Notes: a model not told the origin generated them from the letters alone. A stretch of DNA of 64,000 nucleotides from Paenibacillus dakarensis (GCF_001373415.1 NZ_CDSE01000006.1:1-64000); one strand, 5' to 3'; positions 1-9,660 are shown, numbered from the stretch's first letter. Numbers and translations: made by a program.

Positions 1-102
1 TTTTTTATGTAGAAGGTATAATCCATCTCTGATCTTCCTACTCCCTTAGAATAGGAGGTTTGAAAACAGGCAATAATTGCTGTTAGAAAGGTGGGAATAA
101 GC

Positions 103-303
103 ATGTTAAGAAAAATAGCTGTAATAACCTCTGTCATTATATTGATTTCAGCAGGAGCTCTAACTGCAAATCTATTAGCGGATTCCAGTAGTGAATCTAG
201 TAATAAAGGGATGGCCTTGAGCCCTGAATTAAGTGTTCCAGAACAGTCATCATCAGACTCTACAGGTGCAAATGATCGCTCTAGTCCCTATAAACGAAGG
301 TAG
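103..303 (+). CDS. Small exported or membrane-anchored peptide, 66 aa
   Basis: Unrecognised small protein. Residues 1-25 form a typical signal or anchor (LRK then a hydrophobic run ending AGALTANLLA); the rest is Ser-rich and ends in KRR, with no cysteines. The ATG at 103 is chosen over the upstream GTG at 91 because that GTG lies inside the purine-rich ribosome site AAAGGTGGG. It is monocistronic, with about 165 bp before the next gene. The size and layout (signal, hydrophilic tail, basic end) would fit a processed secreted peptide such as a Phr-type signal, but no Rap-like partner is in the window, so no function is assigned. Confidence 0.55.
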   Translation: MLRKIAVITSVIILISAGALTANLLADSSSESSNKGMALSPELSVPEQSSSDSTGANDRSSPYKRR

Positions 304-470
304 AGATTTTCGATTTTGGCAGGAGAGCCCGAAAGGGATGAGCCGAAGCTGAACCTGGTCTACCAATATTTTAAGTCCGCAGCCAAGTAACATCGATAGA
401 GCTGACAAGCAAGATCATGATATAGTAGATAGCAAATACTCTATTAGATGATGCAAAGGGATGCTGAAGA

Positions 471-1295
471 ATGAACTATAAAATGATTGTGCTTGATCTG
501 GATGATACACTGCTTCAGGATGACGGAACCATCTCGGCTCGTAACAAGCGGGCTTTAATGGCGGCACAGGAGGCGGGTGTCAAAGTCGTATTAGCTTCAG
601 GACGACCAACCTATGCTATGAGGGCACTTGCTGAAGAGCTGGAGCTTGAACGATTTGGGAGCTTTATTTTGTCGTTCAACGGGGCGAAGATCATAAACTG
701 GAAGACGCAGGAGGAGCCTTTTAGCAGTACACTAACCCCTCAGATGGCACATGACCTGTATAAAATGAGTGTGGAAGAAGGCGTATCTGCGCTCACTTAT
801 GTAGGTGATGAGATTATTACGGCATCGGCCAATGAGTACACAGCGGTTGAAGCGGAGATTACGGGAATGAAGGTTGTGGAAGTGTCCAGCTTCGAGGAAG
901 CTGTGCAGGTGCCAGTGGTTAAGGTGCTTATGGTGGCTGATCCGGAACGGTTAGTTGAAGTCGAGCAGAAATTGAAAGTGCAAATGGCGGGACAACTGAA
1001 TGTAATGCGCTCGAAGCCCTTCTTCCTGGAGTTTACCGAGGATGGCGTGAATAAGGGAACCAGCCTGAATCATCTGATCCAGCAGCTTGGTATCGAGCGT
1101 TCTGAGGTGATTGCGATGGGCGACGGGTACAATGATGTGGCCATGATCGAATTTGCAGGTCTTGGTGTTGCTATGGGCAATGCACCGGAGGAAATCAAAC
1201 AGATGGCCGACTATGTTACGGATACAAATATGAATGATGGCGTAGCCAAGGTCGTTGAAGAATTTATTTTAAAAGAACTGGCCTTGACTGTTTAA
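471..1295 (+). CDS. Cof-type HAD-IIB family phosphatase
   Basis: Cytosolic Mg-dependent phosphatase of the HAD superfamily, Cof/YidA subgroup, probably acting on sugar phosphates or similar small metabolites. All four HAD motifs are visible: DLDDT at residues 9-13 (nucleophile D9, acid/base D11), LASGR at 41-45, the Lys of the GVNKGTSL loop near 195, and GDGYND at 217-222. The C2B cap lies between motifs II and III. Length of 274 aa is normal. Start ATG at 471 with a weak upstream AAGGGATG site. It is followed by a terminator, so it is probably transcribed alone. The substrate cannot be deduced. Confidence 0.93.
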   Translation: MNYKMIVLDLDDTLLQDDGTISARNKRALMAAQEAGVKVVLASGRPTYAMRALAEELELERFGSFILSFNGAKIINWKTQEEPFSSTLTPQMAHDLYKMSVEEGVSALTYVGDEIITASANEYTAVEAEITGMKVVEVSSFEEAVQVPVVKVLMVADPERLVEVEQKLKVQMAGQLNVMRSKPFFLEFTEDGVNKGTSLNHLIQQLGIERSEVIAMGDGYNDVAMIEFAGLGVAMGNAPEEIKQMADYVTDTNMNDGVAKVVEEFILKELALTV

Positions 1296-1316
1296 TGATT
1301 GCTTCATAGATATGAG

Positions 1317-1345
1317 CTAAAAACGCCTGTTCGGGCGTTTTTTTA
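1317..1345 (+). terminator. Rho-independent terminator after the HAD gene
   Basis: Stem AACGCC/GGCGTT with a short loop, followed directly by seven or more T. Confidence 0.9.
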
Positions 1346-1407
1346 TTATATCGTCATGCAGTAAAGGCCATAATTAAAACCATACCAACTGTAAAGGATG
1401 AAGATCT

Positions 1408-2100
1408 TTGTCTAAATCAATCGTAGAGAAGCTGAAGCTGAACAAATATAAGCAGGCTGCCGTATTGAATCAGCCGGAGGGAACGGATTATTTGGCGGAG
1501 CTGACGAACTATGATACAGAGATCAAGGAGCCGGCTTATGATCTTATTTTTGCTTTTGTATTGGACATGGAGTCTTTGAAGGAGCTTGTTCAGCGAGTCA
1601 TTGAAGGTAAGCATCTGCACCCGGGCGGATATCTGTTTGCGGCCTATCCGAAAAAGGGAAATAAAGTGTATGACACGTTTATTCACCGCGACGATCTGCT
1701 ATCGGGTCTGGGTAGTGATGAAGAAGGGTATATAGGGACAAGCCCGATTAAATTTGCGCGTATGGTCGGGCTGGATGAGGTGTTTACCGTGGTTGGGTTT
1801 AAGGAGGATGCCAAGGGTAAAAATAAAACGTCCACCAAGGCCAGCCAGTGTGTGGATGACTATATCTCCCTCATCCCAAGCATTGAGAAGGATTTGGCGG
1901 ATACGCCTGATCTGCTAGCCTTGTACCAATCACTCACCCCCGGATACCGCAAGGACTGGGCCCGCTATGTGTATAGTGCGAAACAAGAAGCAACCAGAGC
2001 CAAACGCCGGGAAGAAATGAAGATGATTCTGCAAGCTGGTTATAAGACCCGCGAATTATACCGCAAAGATCGAATACAAACACCATCTAATTCTGTTTAG
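1408..2100 (+). CDS. YdeI/OmpD-associated family protein
   Basis: Protein of the YdeI/OmdA family (bacteriocin-protection/OmpD-associated domain), whose biochemical role is poorly defined. The family hallmark is at the C-terminus: a TPGYRKDW stretch followed by AKQEATRAKRREE, about residues 176-206. The N-terminal half contains a variant DUF-like domain. Start is TTG at 1408, supported by AAAGGATG seven bases upstream; no better ATG exists. The gene stands alone between two terminators. Function is inferred only from family resemblance. Confidence 0.82.
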   Translation: MSKSIVEKLKLNKYKQAAVLNQPEGTDYLAELTNYDTEIKEPAYDLIFAFVLDMESLKELVQRVIEGKHLHPGGYLFAAYPKKGNKVYDTFIHRDDLLSGLGSDEEGYIGTSPIKFARMVGLDEVFTVVGFKEDAKGKNKTSTKASQCVDDYISLIPSIEKDLADTPDLLALYQSLTPGYRKDWARYVYSAKQEATRAKRREEMKMILQAGYKTRELYRKDRIQTPSNSV

Positions 2101-2102
2101 AG

Positions 2103-2176
2103 TGCACCTCTTAGAATGGACATTGGAATTACCCCTGGGTATATTCTGATGTAATTCTAGAAGGTGTATTTTTTAT
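2103..2176 (+). terminator. Rho-independent terminator after the YdeI-like gene
   Basis: Long imperfect stem CACCTCTTAGAAT pairing with ATTCTAGAAGGTG, then TATTTTTT. Confidence 0.75.
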
Positions 2177-2311
2177 GCCAGCGAAAAACAACAGTGAAAG
2201 GAAGAATGATCGGCATTCGAAGTGATGCTTGGACTGGGCAGGTGTTTTTCAATTAAGCAGGGATTTTTAATCATTCAAATCTGTAACAATGGTGTAAAAT
2301 GGAATAGATTT

Positions 2312-3178
2312 ATGTCTGTGAACTCATACAAAAGGGAGTTGAGGATCATCTTTTACATAGCTGCGCCTTACATTTTAATGCTGGGGATAAGCCTCGTTGT
2401 CTTCAGTGGTCTTTGGGTTGTGGACTCTTATGATTCGTATGTTATATATCCGGGGGAAGTGTCTGTCTATTTGGCTATAGGCATAGGTTTGATCATTGCC
2501 GCGTACATGATCATCCAGATTGAAAGAAAGCGGGCCGAGAGCACGAATAATGTAACGATTGGATCAGGAACGGGCAAGGATAACCGGATTATCATCAATA
2601 AAATGTGGAGACAAAAAGATACAATCGGTGCTGTCATGGTCATTCTTATCATTCTTTTACTGGTTTCCATGTTCATTTTTAAGAGTGATATGCCGTATCA
2701 GCTGCTGAAGCTCGTGACACTCTTGGGCATGGCCGGATTTTCGTTTCTTTATATTGTACAGGATGATGGCAAGGAGAATGAGGAGGATGATCTTACACCC
2801 GAAAGTCTTAAAGTGCAGAGATTCCTGCGCTTGATTGATTACAGGGAACATCCCTTCAGCTTAGCCCTGATCCTGTTCATCCTGGTTGTTCTGACATTCA
2901 TACTATCCAAGCATTTCGGATTAGAGCTGTACTTCGAAATGAGCGGTAACCCGAGATATGTCATGAGTTTACCCTCGGGAATGCGGCTTATAGCAGCATT
3001 AATATTTGCTTGCGGGTTTCTCTATATGATTCAGCACTGTGATTTCCTCGGCATCCGTCATGCCAAGCAGGGTGAATACAAGCTGATGCAGATTCATTTT
3101 TTGGAGATTATCCTTTTGGGAGCGGTTTTCTTGATATGGCTCGTCATCCTGATTGAGGCGCTATTTGAAAAGTATTAA
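2312..3178 (+). CDS. Unknown multi-pass membrane protein
   Basis: Not recognised. About seven hydrophobic segments (for example IIFYIAAPYILMLGISLVVF, VYLAIGIGLIIAAYMII, AVMVILIILLLVSMF, LALILFILVVLTFILS, LIAALIFACGFLYMI, and a last one near the C-terminus) separated by short charged loops. The ATG at 2312 (MSVNSYKREL) is preferred because the protein becomes plausible there; the frame is open up to a GTG at 2222 with a distant AAAGGAAG. It precedes the ABC exporter pair by about 95 bp on the same strand and may be functionally linked to it, but that is inference. Confidence 0.6.
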   Translation: MSVNSYKRELRIIFYIAAPYILMLGISLVVFSGLWVVDSYDSYVIYPGEVSVYLAIGIGLIIAAYMIIQIERKRAESTNNVTIGSGTGKDNRIIINKMWRQKDTIGAVMVILIILLLVSMFIFKSDMPYQLLKLVTLLGMAGFSFLYIVQDDGKENEEDDLTPESLKVQRFLRLIDYREHPFSLALILFILVVLTFILSKHFGLELYFEMSGNPRYVMSLPSGMRLIAALIFACGFLYMIQHCDFLGIRHAKQGEYKLMQIHFLEIILLGAVFLIWLVILIEALFEKY

Positions 3179-3273
3179 TAAGATCAACCTTACATCTTCA
3201 TTCTCACCATTGAACGATCCGGAGAAGATAAACGTATTATCGTTATAGATCCGAACGAGGGAAGGGTGAGGAA

Positions 3274-3987
3274 ATGCTTACGATCAAGCATTTTACGAAG
3301 AGTTACAAGGGTGGCAAAAAAGCGGTAGATGACCTGAGCTTAGTGGTGGAACGGGGTGATATTTACGGCTTCATCGGCCATAATGGCGCAGGGAAAACAA
3401 CGACGCTCCGATCGGTCGTGGGTGTGCTGGATTTTGAAGAGGGTGAAATTGAAATCGACGGCATCTCGATCCGCAAAGATCCTGTAGCCTGTAAAGCGGT
3501 GACTGCATACATACCGGACAACCCGGATATTTATGAACATCTGACAGGTATCCAGTACTTGAATTTCATTGGTGATCTTTATGGGGTATCCAAGGCCAAT
3601 CGCGAGCTGCGCATTCACAAGTATGCTGATGATTTTCAGCTTACCCCTCATTTAGGCGACATCATCTCATCTTATTCTCATGGAATGAAGCAGAAGCTGG
3701 CCATTATATCAGCCTTAATCCATAAACCGAAGCTGCTTGTGCTGGATGAGCCTTTTGTCGGCCTTGATCCGAAAGCAGCCCATACGCTCAAGGAAATCAT
3801 GGCAGAGCTGTGCCGAAACGGCAGTGCGATTTTTTTCTCGACCCATGTGCTTGATGTAGCAGAGAAGCTGTGCAACAAGATCGCGATTATCAAAGCGGGA
3901 AAACTGATTACTCACGGGAAGACAGAGGACGTTAAGGGCGATCACAGTCTTGAAGACGTATTTCTGGAGCTGATCAACAATGATTAA
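3274..3987 (+). CDS. ABC transporter ATP-binding protein (exporter type)
   Basis: Nucleotide-binding subunit of an ABC-2 type exporter. Walker A GHNGAGKTT at residues 35-43, signature region YSHGMKQK near 135, Walker B LLVLDEP near 155, and a switch His in FFSTHVLD. Length of 237 aa is usual for a stand-alone NBD. Start ATG at 3274 follows GGGTGAGGA. It overlaps the downstream permease gene by eight bases, so the two are translationally coupled and form one transporter. The family includes lipid, antibiotic and drug exporters; substrate unknown. Confidence 0.93.
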   Translation: MLTIKHFTKSYKGGKKAVDDLSLVVERGDIYGFIGHNGAGKTTTLRSVVGVLDFEEGEIEIDGISIRKDPVACKAVTAYIPDNPDIYEHLTGIQYLNFIGDLYGVSKANRELRIHKYADDFQLTPHLGDIISSYSHGMKQKLAIISALIHKPKLLVLDEPFVGLDPKAAHTLKEIMAELCRNGSAIFFSTHVLDVAEKLCNKIAIIKAGKLITHGKTEDVKGDHSLEDVFLELINND

Positions 3988-5578
3988 TATATGGAGATTA
4001 ACCAGAATACAGCTGCTTTCTTCCTTTGGCTTGAACCAGGCGCTGCATACCTGTGATGTCAAAGAAAAACGTAAATGGATACTCATGAGTGTTGGGATGC
4101 TGGCAAGCATGGTGGTGATCGTTGGAGCATCATTTGGCTACAGTTACGGGATGGCCATGGCTTTTGAACAAATGGGGCGTATGGATCTGCTGCTTGCGAT
4201 CATGATGGCGGTAACGTCGCTTGTCGGATTCTTCACTACGGTTTACAAGGCTGGCGATGTGCTGTTCAACTTTAAGGACTACGACCTGGTCATGTCCCTG
4301 CCCGTGCGAACGAGCGATGTTGTAGGAAGCCGTGTGCTTCAGCTTTATGTGCTAAATATATTTTTCAGTTTGATCGTGATGGTGCCGGCAGGTGCGGTAT
4401 ATGCGATAAAAGTAAATCCGGGCGCTTTATATTATTTGTTTTTTCTCATCACGCTCTTATTCATTCCGCTAGTTCCGATTATTGCTGCGACCATCATCGG
4501 TGCGCTGATCAGCTGGTTCTCCTCCCGCTTTAAGAGCAGCCGATTGATCAGCATCATCCTTACCTTTGCTGTCGTTATCGTCTTTATGTTAGGTTCATTC
4601 CGCATGGAGGGAAATGAGCAGCTTCTGACAGACATGGGGATACAAATGGCCGACATGATATTCAATCTGTATCCTCTGACAGCGATGTATGTGGATGCGG
4701 TTTGCTCTTATCAGCTGGCTCCGCTGTTGTTATTCATAGCGATATCCGTGCTTGCATTTATGCTGTTTACCTATGTACTCGGAACCCGGTTCAAAGCGAT
4801 ACATACCGGCTTAACGACCTCACATACCAGCAGTAAGTATCAAATGAAGGAGCTGAAAACCTCATCGGCTTTTCAAGCCTTATATAAGAAGGAGCTGCGC
4901 CGGTATAGGAGCTCTTCCTTATATGTCCTGAACACAAGCATTGGAATGGTGCTGCTGCTAGTGATGTCGATATCCTTATTGTTCGTTGATGCAAAGTCGC
5001 TGGGGCAGATGCTTGAGATTCCTGAATTGTCAGACTATTTAAGCAGACTGGCACCGCTGTTCGTATCCTTATTCATTGCTCTCAGCTGCACAACATCCAG
5101 TTCTATTTCGCTCGAGGGCAGCAATCTATGGATTTTAAAAAGTGCACCTGTCTCCAAATCGACCATTCTGTTCAGTAAAGTAGCGGTGAATTTGACAGTT
5201 ACTGTACCCATATTGCTGGTAAGCGGTGTGCTGCTCATGATCTCCCTGCGTACTGGCTGGCTGGAGAGTATACTTCTGCTGGTGATTCCTGTGCTCTATG
5301 CTTGTTATACAGCCATGGTCGGTGTACTTGTGAACTTGAAGCTGCCTAATTTCACATGGACAAGTGAAGTGACGGTCATTAAACAGAGTGCGGCGGTGCT
5401 CGTATCCATGCTGATCGGCTTTATCAGTCTGGTGATTCCTGCTGGAGCGGCTGTTGTTCTGTCTGACATCCATGCCCATGCCCTGCTCCTGGGGATCGCA
5501 TTCCTTATGATTGCAGCCTGCGGCCTGCTCTACGGGTATATCCATAAACATGCGGAGCGGCTGTTTCAGGCTCTCTAG
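3980..5578 (+). CDS. ABC exporter permease, large ABC-2-like membrane subunit
   Basis: Membrane partner of the preceding ATPase, whose stop codon it overlaps. The 532-aa protein has about twelve hydrophobic segments in two halves separated by a hydrophilic stretch around residues 275-310 (GLTTSHTSSKYQMKELKT). This two-half size is larger than single ABC-2 permeases (~250-400 aa) and resembles fused exporter permeases found in Bacillus and Paenibacillus. Substrate unknown; a role in lipid, peptide or envelope traffic would be a guess. Confidence 0.85.
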   Translation: MINIWRLTRIQLLSSFGLNQALHTCDVKEKRKWILMSVGMLASMVVIVGASFGYSYGMAMAFEQMGRMDLLLAIMMAVTSLVGFFTTVYKAGDVLFNFKDYDLVMSLPVRTSDVVGSRVLQLYVLNIFFSLIVMVPAGAVYAIKVNPGALYYLFFLITLLFIPLVPIIAATIIGALISWFSSRFKSSRLISIILTFAVVIVFMLGSFRMEGNEQLLTDMGIQMADMIFNLYPLTAMYVDAVCSYQLAPLLLFIAISVLAFMLFTYVLGTRFKAIHTGLTTSHTSSKYQMKELKTSSAFQALYKKELRRYRSSSLYVLNTSIGMVLLLVMSISLLFVDAKSLGQMLEIPELSDYLSRLAPLFVSLFIALSCTTSSSISLEGSNLWILKSAPVSKSTILFSKVAVNLTVTVPILLVSGVLLMISLRTGWLESILLLVIPVLYACYTAMVGVLVNLKLPNFTWTSEVTVIKQSAAVLVSMLIGFISLVIPAGAAVVLSDIHAHALLLGIAFLMIAACGLLYGYIHKHAERLFQAL

Positions 5579-5699
5579 CCATGCAGTTACATCTTTCGTG
5601 TAAATATTGGGAAGGCTGTTTAGAGCGAAACTTTTGTCCCGCTCTTTGCGTTGATAAACCTGTGAACAGAAACAACAATACACGAAGGAGCTTTACATC

Positions 5700-6185
5700 A
5701 TGAAAAAACAACCATTCACACTTATGTTAGCTATTCTGCTCATGCTGGCAATCAGCGCATGTTCCGGTGATAAGGCCGAGCCTGTTGAAGCCACTGTACC
5801 TGTAAAGGAAATGGTCGATAAAATGCTCACGGATATCCAGCAGCCCAAATTGATGGAACTGGACGACGAAACCGTAAAGCAGCAGTATCATCTGGACCCG
5901 GCATTGCTTGAAGAATATTCGGTTCGTATTCCATTGATGAATGTAAAATCAAACGAAATTTCTGTCCTTAAGGTGAAAGACGCGAAAGATCTGCCTGCGG
6001 TAGAGGAAGCCGTTAAACAACGTGCCGCAGACGTACAGAAGTCATTCGAGCAGTATCTGCCGGACCAGTACGAGAATGCCAAGAACTATAAACTCGTTAC
6101 CAAAGGAAACTATGTGCTGTTCGTCATCTCTGAAGAAGCCGATGCGCTTGTGAAGTCATTCGAAAGTTTCTTCGTTCAAAAGTAG
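5700..6185 (+). CDS. DUF4358 lipoprotein
   Basis: Lipoprotein with a signal peptide and lipobox LAISAC (lipidated Cys at about residue 21), followed by a DUF4358 domain covering the rest of the 161 aa. Start ATG at 5700 follows GAAGGAG. It is the first gene of a three-gene operon with an MBOAT acyltransferase (6 bp downstream) and a DHHW protein. DUF4358 proteins are often found beside such pairs, so a role in extracellular polymer acylation at the outer membrane face is inferred; the molecular role is not known. Confidence 0.85.
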   Translation: MKKQPFTLMLAILLMLAISACSGDKAEPVEATVPVKEMVDKMLTDIQQPKLMELDDETVKQQYHLDPALLEEYSVRIPLMNVKSNEISVLKVKDAKDLPAVEEAVKQRAADVQKSFEQYLPDQYENAKNYKLVTKGNYVLFVISEEADALVKSFESFFVQK

Positions 6186-6191
6186 TCTTGT

Positions 6192-7577
6192 ATGCTATTT
6201 AGCAGCCTTCTGTTCCTGTTTGTATTCCTGCCGCTTGTTCTTGCGCTGTATTTCATTTCGCCCTGGCGCATGAAGAATCTAATGTTATTCCTAAGCAGCC
6301 TCATATTTTATGCGTGGGGAGAGCCTGTCTACATTGTAATCATGCTCATCTCCACCATAACAGACTACAGCTTCGGTCTCCTTCTTGGCAGGCCGGGGCT
6401 AAGTGCTGTTCAGCGGAAGTGGATTGTCATCAGCTCCATGGTCATCAACCTGGGGCTGTTATCGTACTTTAAATACGCCGACTTTCTCATTGCCAATGTA
6501 AATGGACTGCTTGGAACCCATATTCCATTAACGGAATTGCCGCTGCCGATCGGAATCTCGTTCTATACCTTTCAATCGATGTCCTACATCATAGACGTCT
6601 ACCGCGGAACGGCAAAAGCGCAGCGGAACTGGATCGACTTTGGTACGTTTGTTGCTCTATTTCCGCAGTTGGTTGCGGGTCCCATCGTTCAGTACAACTC
6701 CATTGCAGAGCAGCTGCGGGGGCGTACCGTGAATATCGGGAAATTCGCACAAGGGGTTCGTCGTTTTACCGTCGGCCTGGCCAAGAAGGTGCTGCTTGCC
6801 AACAATATCGGTCTGCTATGGGATACCATTTCAAGATCAGACCTGGACAACTTGCCTATGCTCACGGCATGGCTCGGCATCCTTGCGTTCGCGTTCCAGA
6901 TTTACTTCGATTTCAGCGGCTATTCCGATATGGCGATTGGCCTGGGCCTTATGCTCGGCTTCGAGTTTAACGAAAACTTTAACAAGCCGTATACCGCACA
7001 AAGTATTACAGATTTCTGGCGCAGATGGCATATATCGCTGAGCAGCTGGTTTCGGGATTATGTCTATATTCCGCTGGGCGGGAACCGGCGGGGGCTTGGC
7101 ATTCAAATCCGCAATATTCTGATTGTGTGGATACTGACAGGGGTGTGGCACGGAGCAAGCTGGAACTTTATGCTGTGGGGGCTGTACTTTGGCGTTATCC
7201 TCATCTTCGAAAAATGGTGGGGACTGGGCTTGCTCAGCCGCTTACCACGCTTCATCAGGCATCTGTATGCTATCCTGCTGATCCTTGTCGGATGGGTGCT
7301 GTTTGCTTTTGAGGAACTGCCCACGATGCTGAGCTACATACAAGCGATGGCTGGGCTCAACCATCAACCGCTGCTGGACAGTACGACGGTATATTTTGCG
7401 TACACAAACGCGATCCTGCTTATCGTCTTGGTGATGGCATCGATCCCAAGGAAGCCAATGATAAAGCATGAAGCCAGGCATCTCTTCTCGCTGATCGGTT
7501 ATGGCTTACTGTTCTTCCTGTCGGTTGCCTACCTGGTAGAGGCTACATTTAACCCGTTCCTATATTTCCGATTCTAA
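6192..7577 (+). CDS. MBOAT family O-acyltransferase
   Basis: Membrane-bound O-acyltransferase of the AlgI/DltB/PatA group. It moves an acyl group, usually acetyl, across the membrane for transfer to an extracytoplasmic polymer. Visible motifs: SDFWRRWHISLS and YVYIPLGGNRRG near residues 273-300, and VWHGASWNFM with the conserved His near 318. About ten membrane segments. Start ATG at 6192 has no clear ribosome site, and it lies only 6 bp after the lipoprotein stop, so translational coupling is likely. Together with the downstream DHHW protein it forms a typical AlgI plus AlgJ/X-like acetylation pair. Confidence 0.93.
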   Translation: MLFSSLLFLFVFLPLVLALYFISPWRMKNLMLFLSSLIFYAWGEPVYIVIMLISTITDYSFGLLLGRPGLSAVQRKWIVISSMVINLGLLSYFKYADFLIANVNGLLGTHIPLTELPLPIGISFYTFQSMSYIIDVYRGTAKAQRNWIDFGTFVALFPQLVAGPIVQYNSIAEQLRGRTVNIGKFAQGVRRFTVGLAKKVLLANNIGLLWDTISRSDLDNLPMLTAWLGILAFAFQIYFDFSGYSDMAIGLGLMLGFEFNENFNKPYTAQSITDFWRRWHISLSSWFRDYVYIPLGGNRRGLGIQIRNILIVWILTGVWHGASWNFMLWGLYFGVILIFEKWWGLGLLSRLPRFIRHLYAILLILVGWVLFAFEELPTMLSYIQAMAGLNHQPLLDSTTVYFAYTNAILLIVLVMASIPRKPMIKHEARHLFSLIGYGLLFFLSVAYLVEATFNPFLYFRF

Positions 7578-7594
7578 GAGGAGGCAGAAGACCC

Positions 7595-8740
7595 ATGAAG
7601 CAAAGAGCAGACCGGATACTCGTTGTAGGCTTTATTATCACGCTGTTTCTCATGTTCATAACCTTTCTCGTCCTCCCTAAAGAGCACTTCTCCGAATTGG
7701 AAAATCGCGTACTGCAGAGCGCCCCGCAGCTGACCTGGGACAATCTGTTGTCCAAGAAATTTGCGGAGGATGCGGAAAGCTTCGTAACCGACCAATTTCC
7801 GTTTCGCCCGAAATGGCTGAGCGTGAAATCCACCGCTGAACAGCTGCGGCTGCAGCGGGAGAATAACGGAATATACAGGGGGAAAGACGGCTATTTGTTT
7901 GAGAAATTCACCGAGCCGGATTACTCGAAGGTTGAATCGTATGCGGAAGCGATCCGGAGGTTTGCGGCCAGCCATCCTGATGTGAACACCACGCTTATGC
8001 TCGCGCCGAACTCCGTTGGGATGTACGAGGACCGCTTACCATGGCTTGCTCCGAGCTACCCTCAGTTGAAGGTAAGTCAATATGTCGCAGGTGTTATGGG
8101 GGATCATGTGTCTTTTCTGGATGGGTTTACATTCCTTAGTCCTCACGCTTTGCAGCCGATCTACTACCGGACCGATCACCACTGGACAACGTACGGTGCT
8201 TATCTTGCCTATGCAGCATATGCCGGGCAGATGGGCTGGAAGCCCTTGTCCAAAGACGATTTCCATATTCATACGGTGAGCACTTCATTCCTGGGGAGCT
8301 ATCATACGAGAAGCCAGTTTAGCGGTGTGAAGCCGGATTCGATTGAAGTTTACAAGCCCAAGCGACCGGTATCGACTGAAATGTATATCGCAGATTCGGG
8401 TGAAACATTAACGAGTATGTATGACGAGCTTTTTTTAGCCAAAAAAGATAAGTACTCCTACTTCCTGGGCGGGGTTCATGCGCTGATGAAGCTTACCAGT
8501 AAGCTTGACCCGACGTTTGTTCAGCAGGAGAAGCTGTTAGTGATTAAAGATTCTTACGCGCATAATGTCATCCCGTTCCTGACGCTCCATGTGCCCGAGA
8601 TCCATGTGATCGACCTGCGTTATTATAACGGCAGCATCAGCGAATATATGTCCGAGAATAGAATAAAGGATGTGCTGATGCTTTTTAATACGGCGACGTT
8701 CGTGGACAACTCGGCGCTTCTGAAGCTGGATGCCAGGTAA
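7595..8740 (+). CDS. DHHW family protein (AlgJ/AlgX-like, SGNH fold)
   Basis: Single N-terminal membrane anchor (residues 7-25) and a large extracytoplasmic domain. The DHHW motif is at about residues 193-196 (RTDHHWTTYGA), and the likely nucleophile Ser is in IKDSYAHN near 318, giving an SGNH-like Ser-His-Asp set. Such proteins accept the acyl group from the MBOAT partner and place it on a polysaccharide or cell wall polymer. Start ATG at 7595 with AAGAGGAGG. Last gene of the operon; the polymer is not encoded nearby. Confidence 0.88.
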   Translation: MKQRADRILVVGFIITLFLMFITFLVLPKEHFSELENRVLQSAPQLTWDNLLSKKFAEDAESFVTDQFPFRPKWLSVKSTAEQLRLQRENNGIYRGKDGYLFEKFTEPDYSKVESYAEAIRRFAASHPDVNTTLMLAPNSVGMYEDRLPWLAPSYPQLKVSQYVAGVMGDHVSFLDGFTFLSPHALQPIYYRTDHHWTTYGAYLAYAAYAGQMGWKPLSKDDFHIHTVSTSFLGSYHTRSQFSGVKPDSIEVYKPKRPVSTEMYIADSGETLTSMYDELFLAKKDKYSYFLGGVHALMKLTSKLDPTFVQQEKLLVIKDSYAHNVIPFLTLHVPEIHVIDLRYYNGSISEYMSENRIKDVLMLFNTATFVDNSALLKLDAR

Positions 8741-8757
8741 TATAAGGGCCTAACTTT

Positions 8758-9660
8758 TTAAGAAAGGGGCTCCTCCGGCAAAATCACTTCAATATAACGC
8801 GGCATCACGCGAAGATCAATCGGTAAGGGAGGGCCTTCTTCGCCGTCTACATTCGTCATCACCGACTGCGGAGAGCTTACATGGACATGTTTTGCCGTAA
8901 AGTAAATGACATCCGAATGATTCTTTAAGCTGCCAAGGAGCAGGGAGAGACTTACCGAAATGGTGCTGAATATACTCAGGTCTTTAATAATAAAGCAATG
9001 AAGAAGACCGTCATCGACCTCCGCATCGGGAGCCAGCTTCTCAAATCCGCCAACCGAGTTGGTCAACGCCGTGAGGAACAGCCTGGATTCACCTTCCCAG
9101 ACCTTATCATCATAACGAATGCGAAGGGGATGAACGGGGGTGTTCATCAGTTCCTTGAAACCCTCCTTCAAATAAGCAAAAGCACCCAACCTGGATTTAT
9201 CTTTTGATGATACCGAGGATAGGGATTGCGCAATTGAACCGGCAGCAATCACATTCACAAATAACTGCTCGTTGACGCACCCTAAGTCCACTTTCTGTAT
9301 TCGGGACGAACGGAGAGCTTGAATGGCCTGCTCGGGATCAAGCGGGATATGCAGCGCACGGGCAAAATCATTAACGGTACCGAGAGGAATCACACCAAGC
9401 TTCGGGCAATGAGGCTGGTCGATGAGTCCATTAATGGTTTCATGCAGCGTACCATCGCCGCCGATCGATACGACCAGGCTAAAGCCTTGCTCACATGCAT
9501 TGACACAGAAATGAGTAGCATCCCGTTCTTTTTCCGTTTCACGAACCGTCACGCTGTATCCTTGGCTACGTAAAATCTCTGTGGTGTCTTCTAGATAATT
9601 TACAGCTTTCTCTTTACCTGAAGAGGGATTAATAATGACCAGGGCCTGTTTCATAGACAT
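8758..9660 (-). CDS. Diacylglycerol kinase-family lipid kinase (YegS/BmrU-like)
   Basis: Cytosolic or membrane-associated lipid kinase with a DAGK catalytic domain. NPSSGK at residues 11-16 and the nucleotide loop GGDGTLHE at 67-74 are diagnostic, as is the later PLGTVNDFAR (the GTxNDFAR motif). Length of 300 aa is typical of the YegS/DgkB/BmrU group that phosphorylates diacylglycerol or related lipids. Start ATG at 9660 follows AGAGGAAC; an internal ATG two codons later is possible. It is convergent with the DHHW gene, only 17 bp apart. Confidence 0.92.
   Translation of the reverse strand: MSMKQALVIINPSSGKEKAVNYLEDTTEILRSQGYSVTVRETEKERDATHFCVNACEQGFSLVVSIGGDGTLHETINGLIDQPHCPKLGVIPLGTVNDFARALHIPLDPEQAIQALRSSRIQKVDLGCVNEQLFVNVIAAGSIAQSLSSVSSKDKSRLGAFAYLKEGFKELMNTPVHPLRIRYDDKVWEGESRLFLTALTNSVGGFEKLAPDAEVDDGLLHCFIIKDLSIFSTISVSLSLLLGSLKNHSDVIYFTAKHVHVSSPQSVMTNVDGEEGPPLPIDLRVMPRYIEVILPEEPLS

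Noticed and set aside
310..355. Glycine or other known riboswitch
   Set aside because: GGAGAG and CCGAAG fragments recall a glycine aptamer, but the downstream GCAA and GACCG parts are absent and the downstream gene is a HAD phosphatase.
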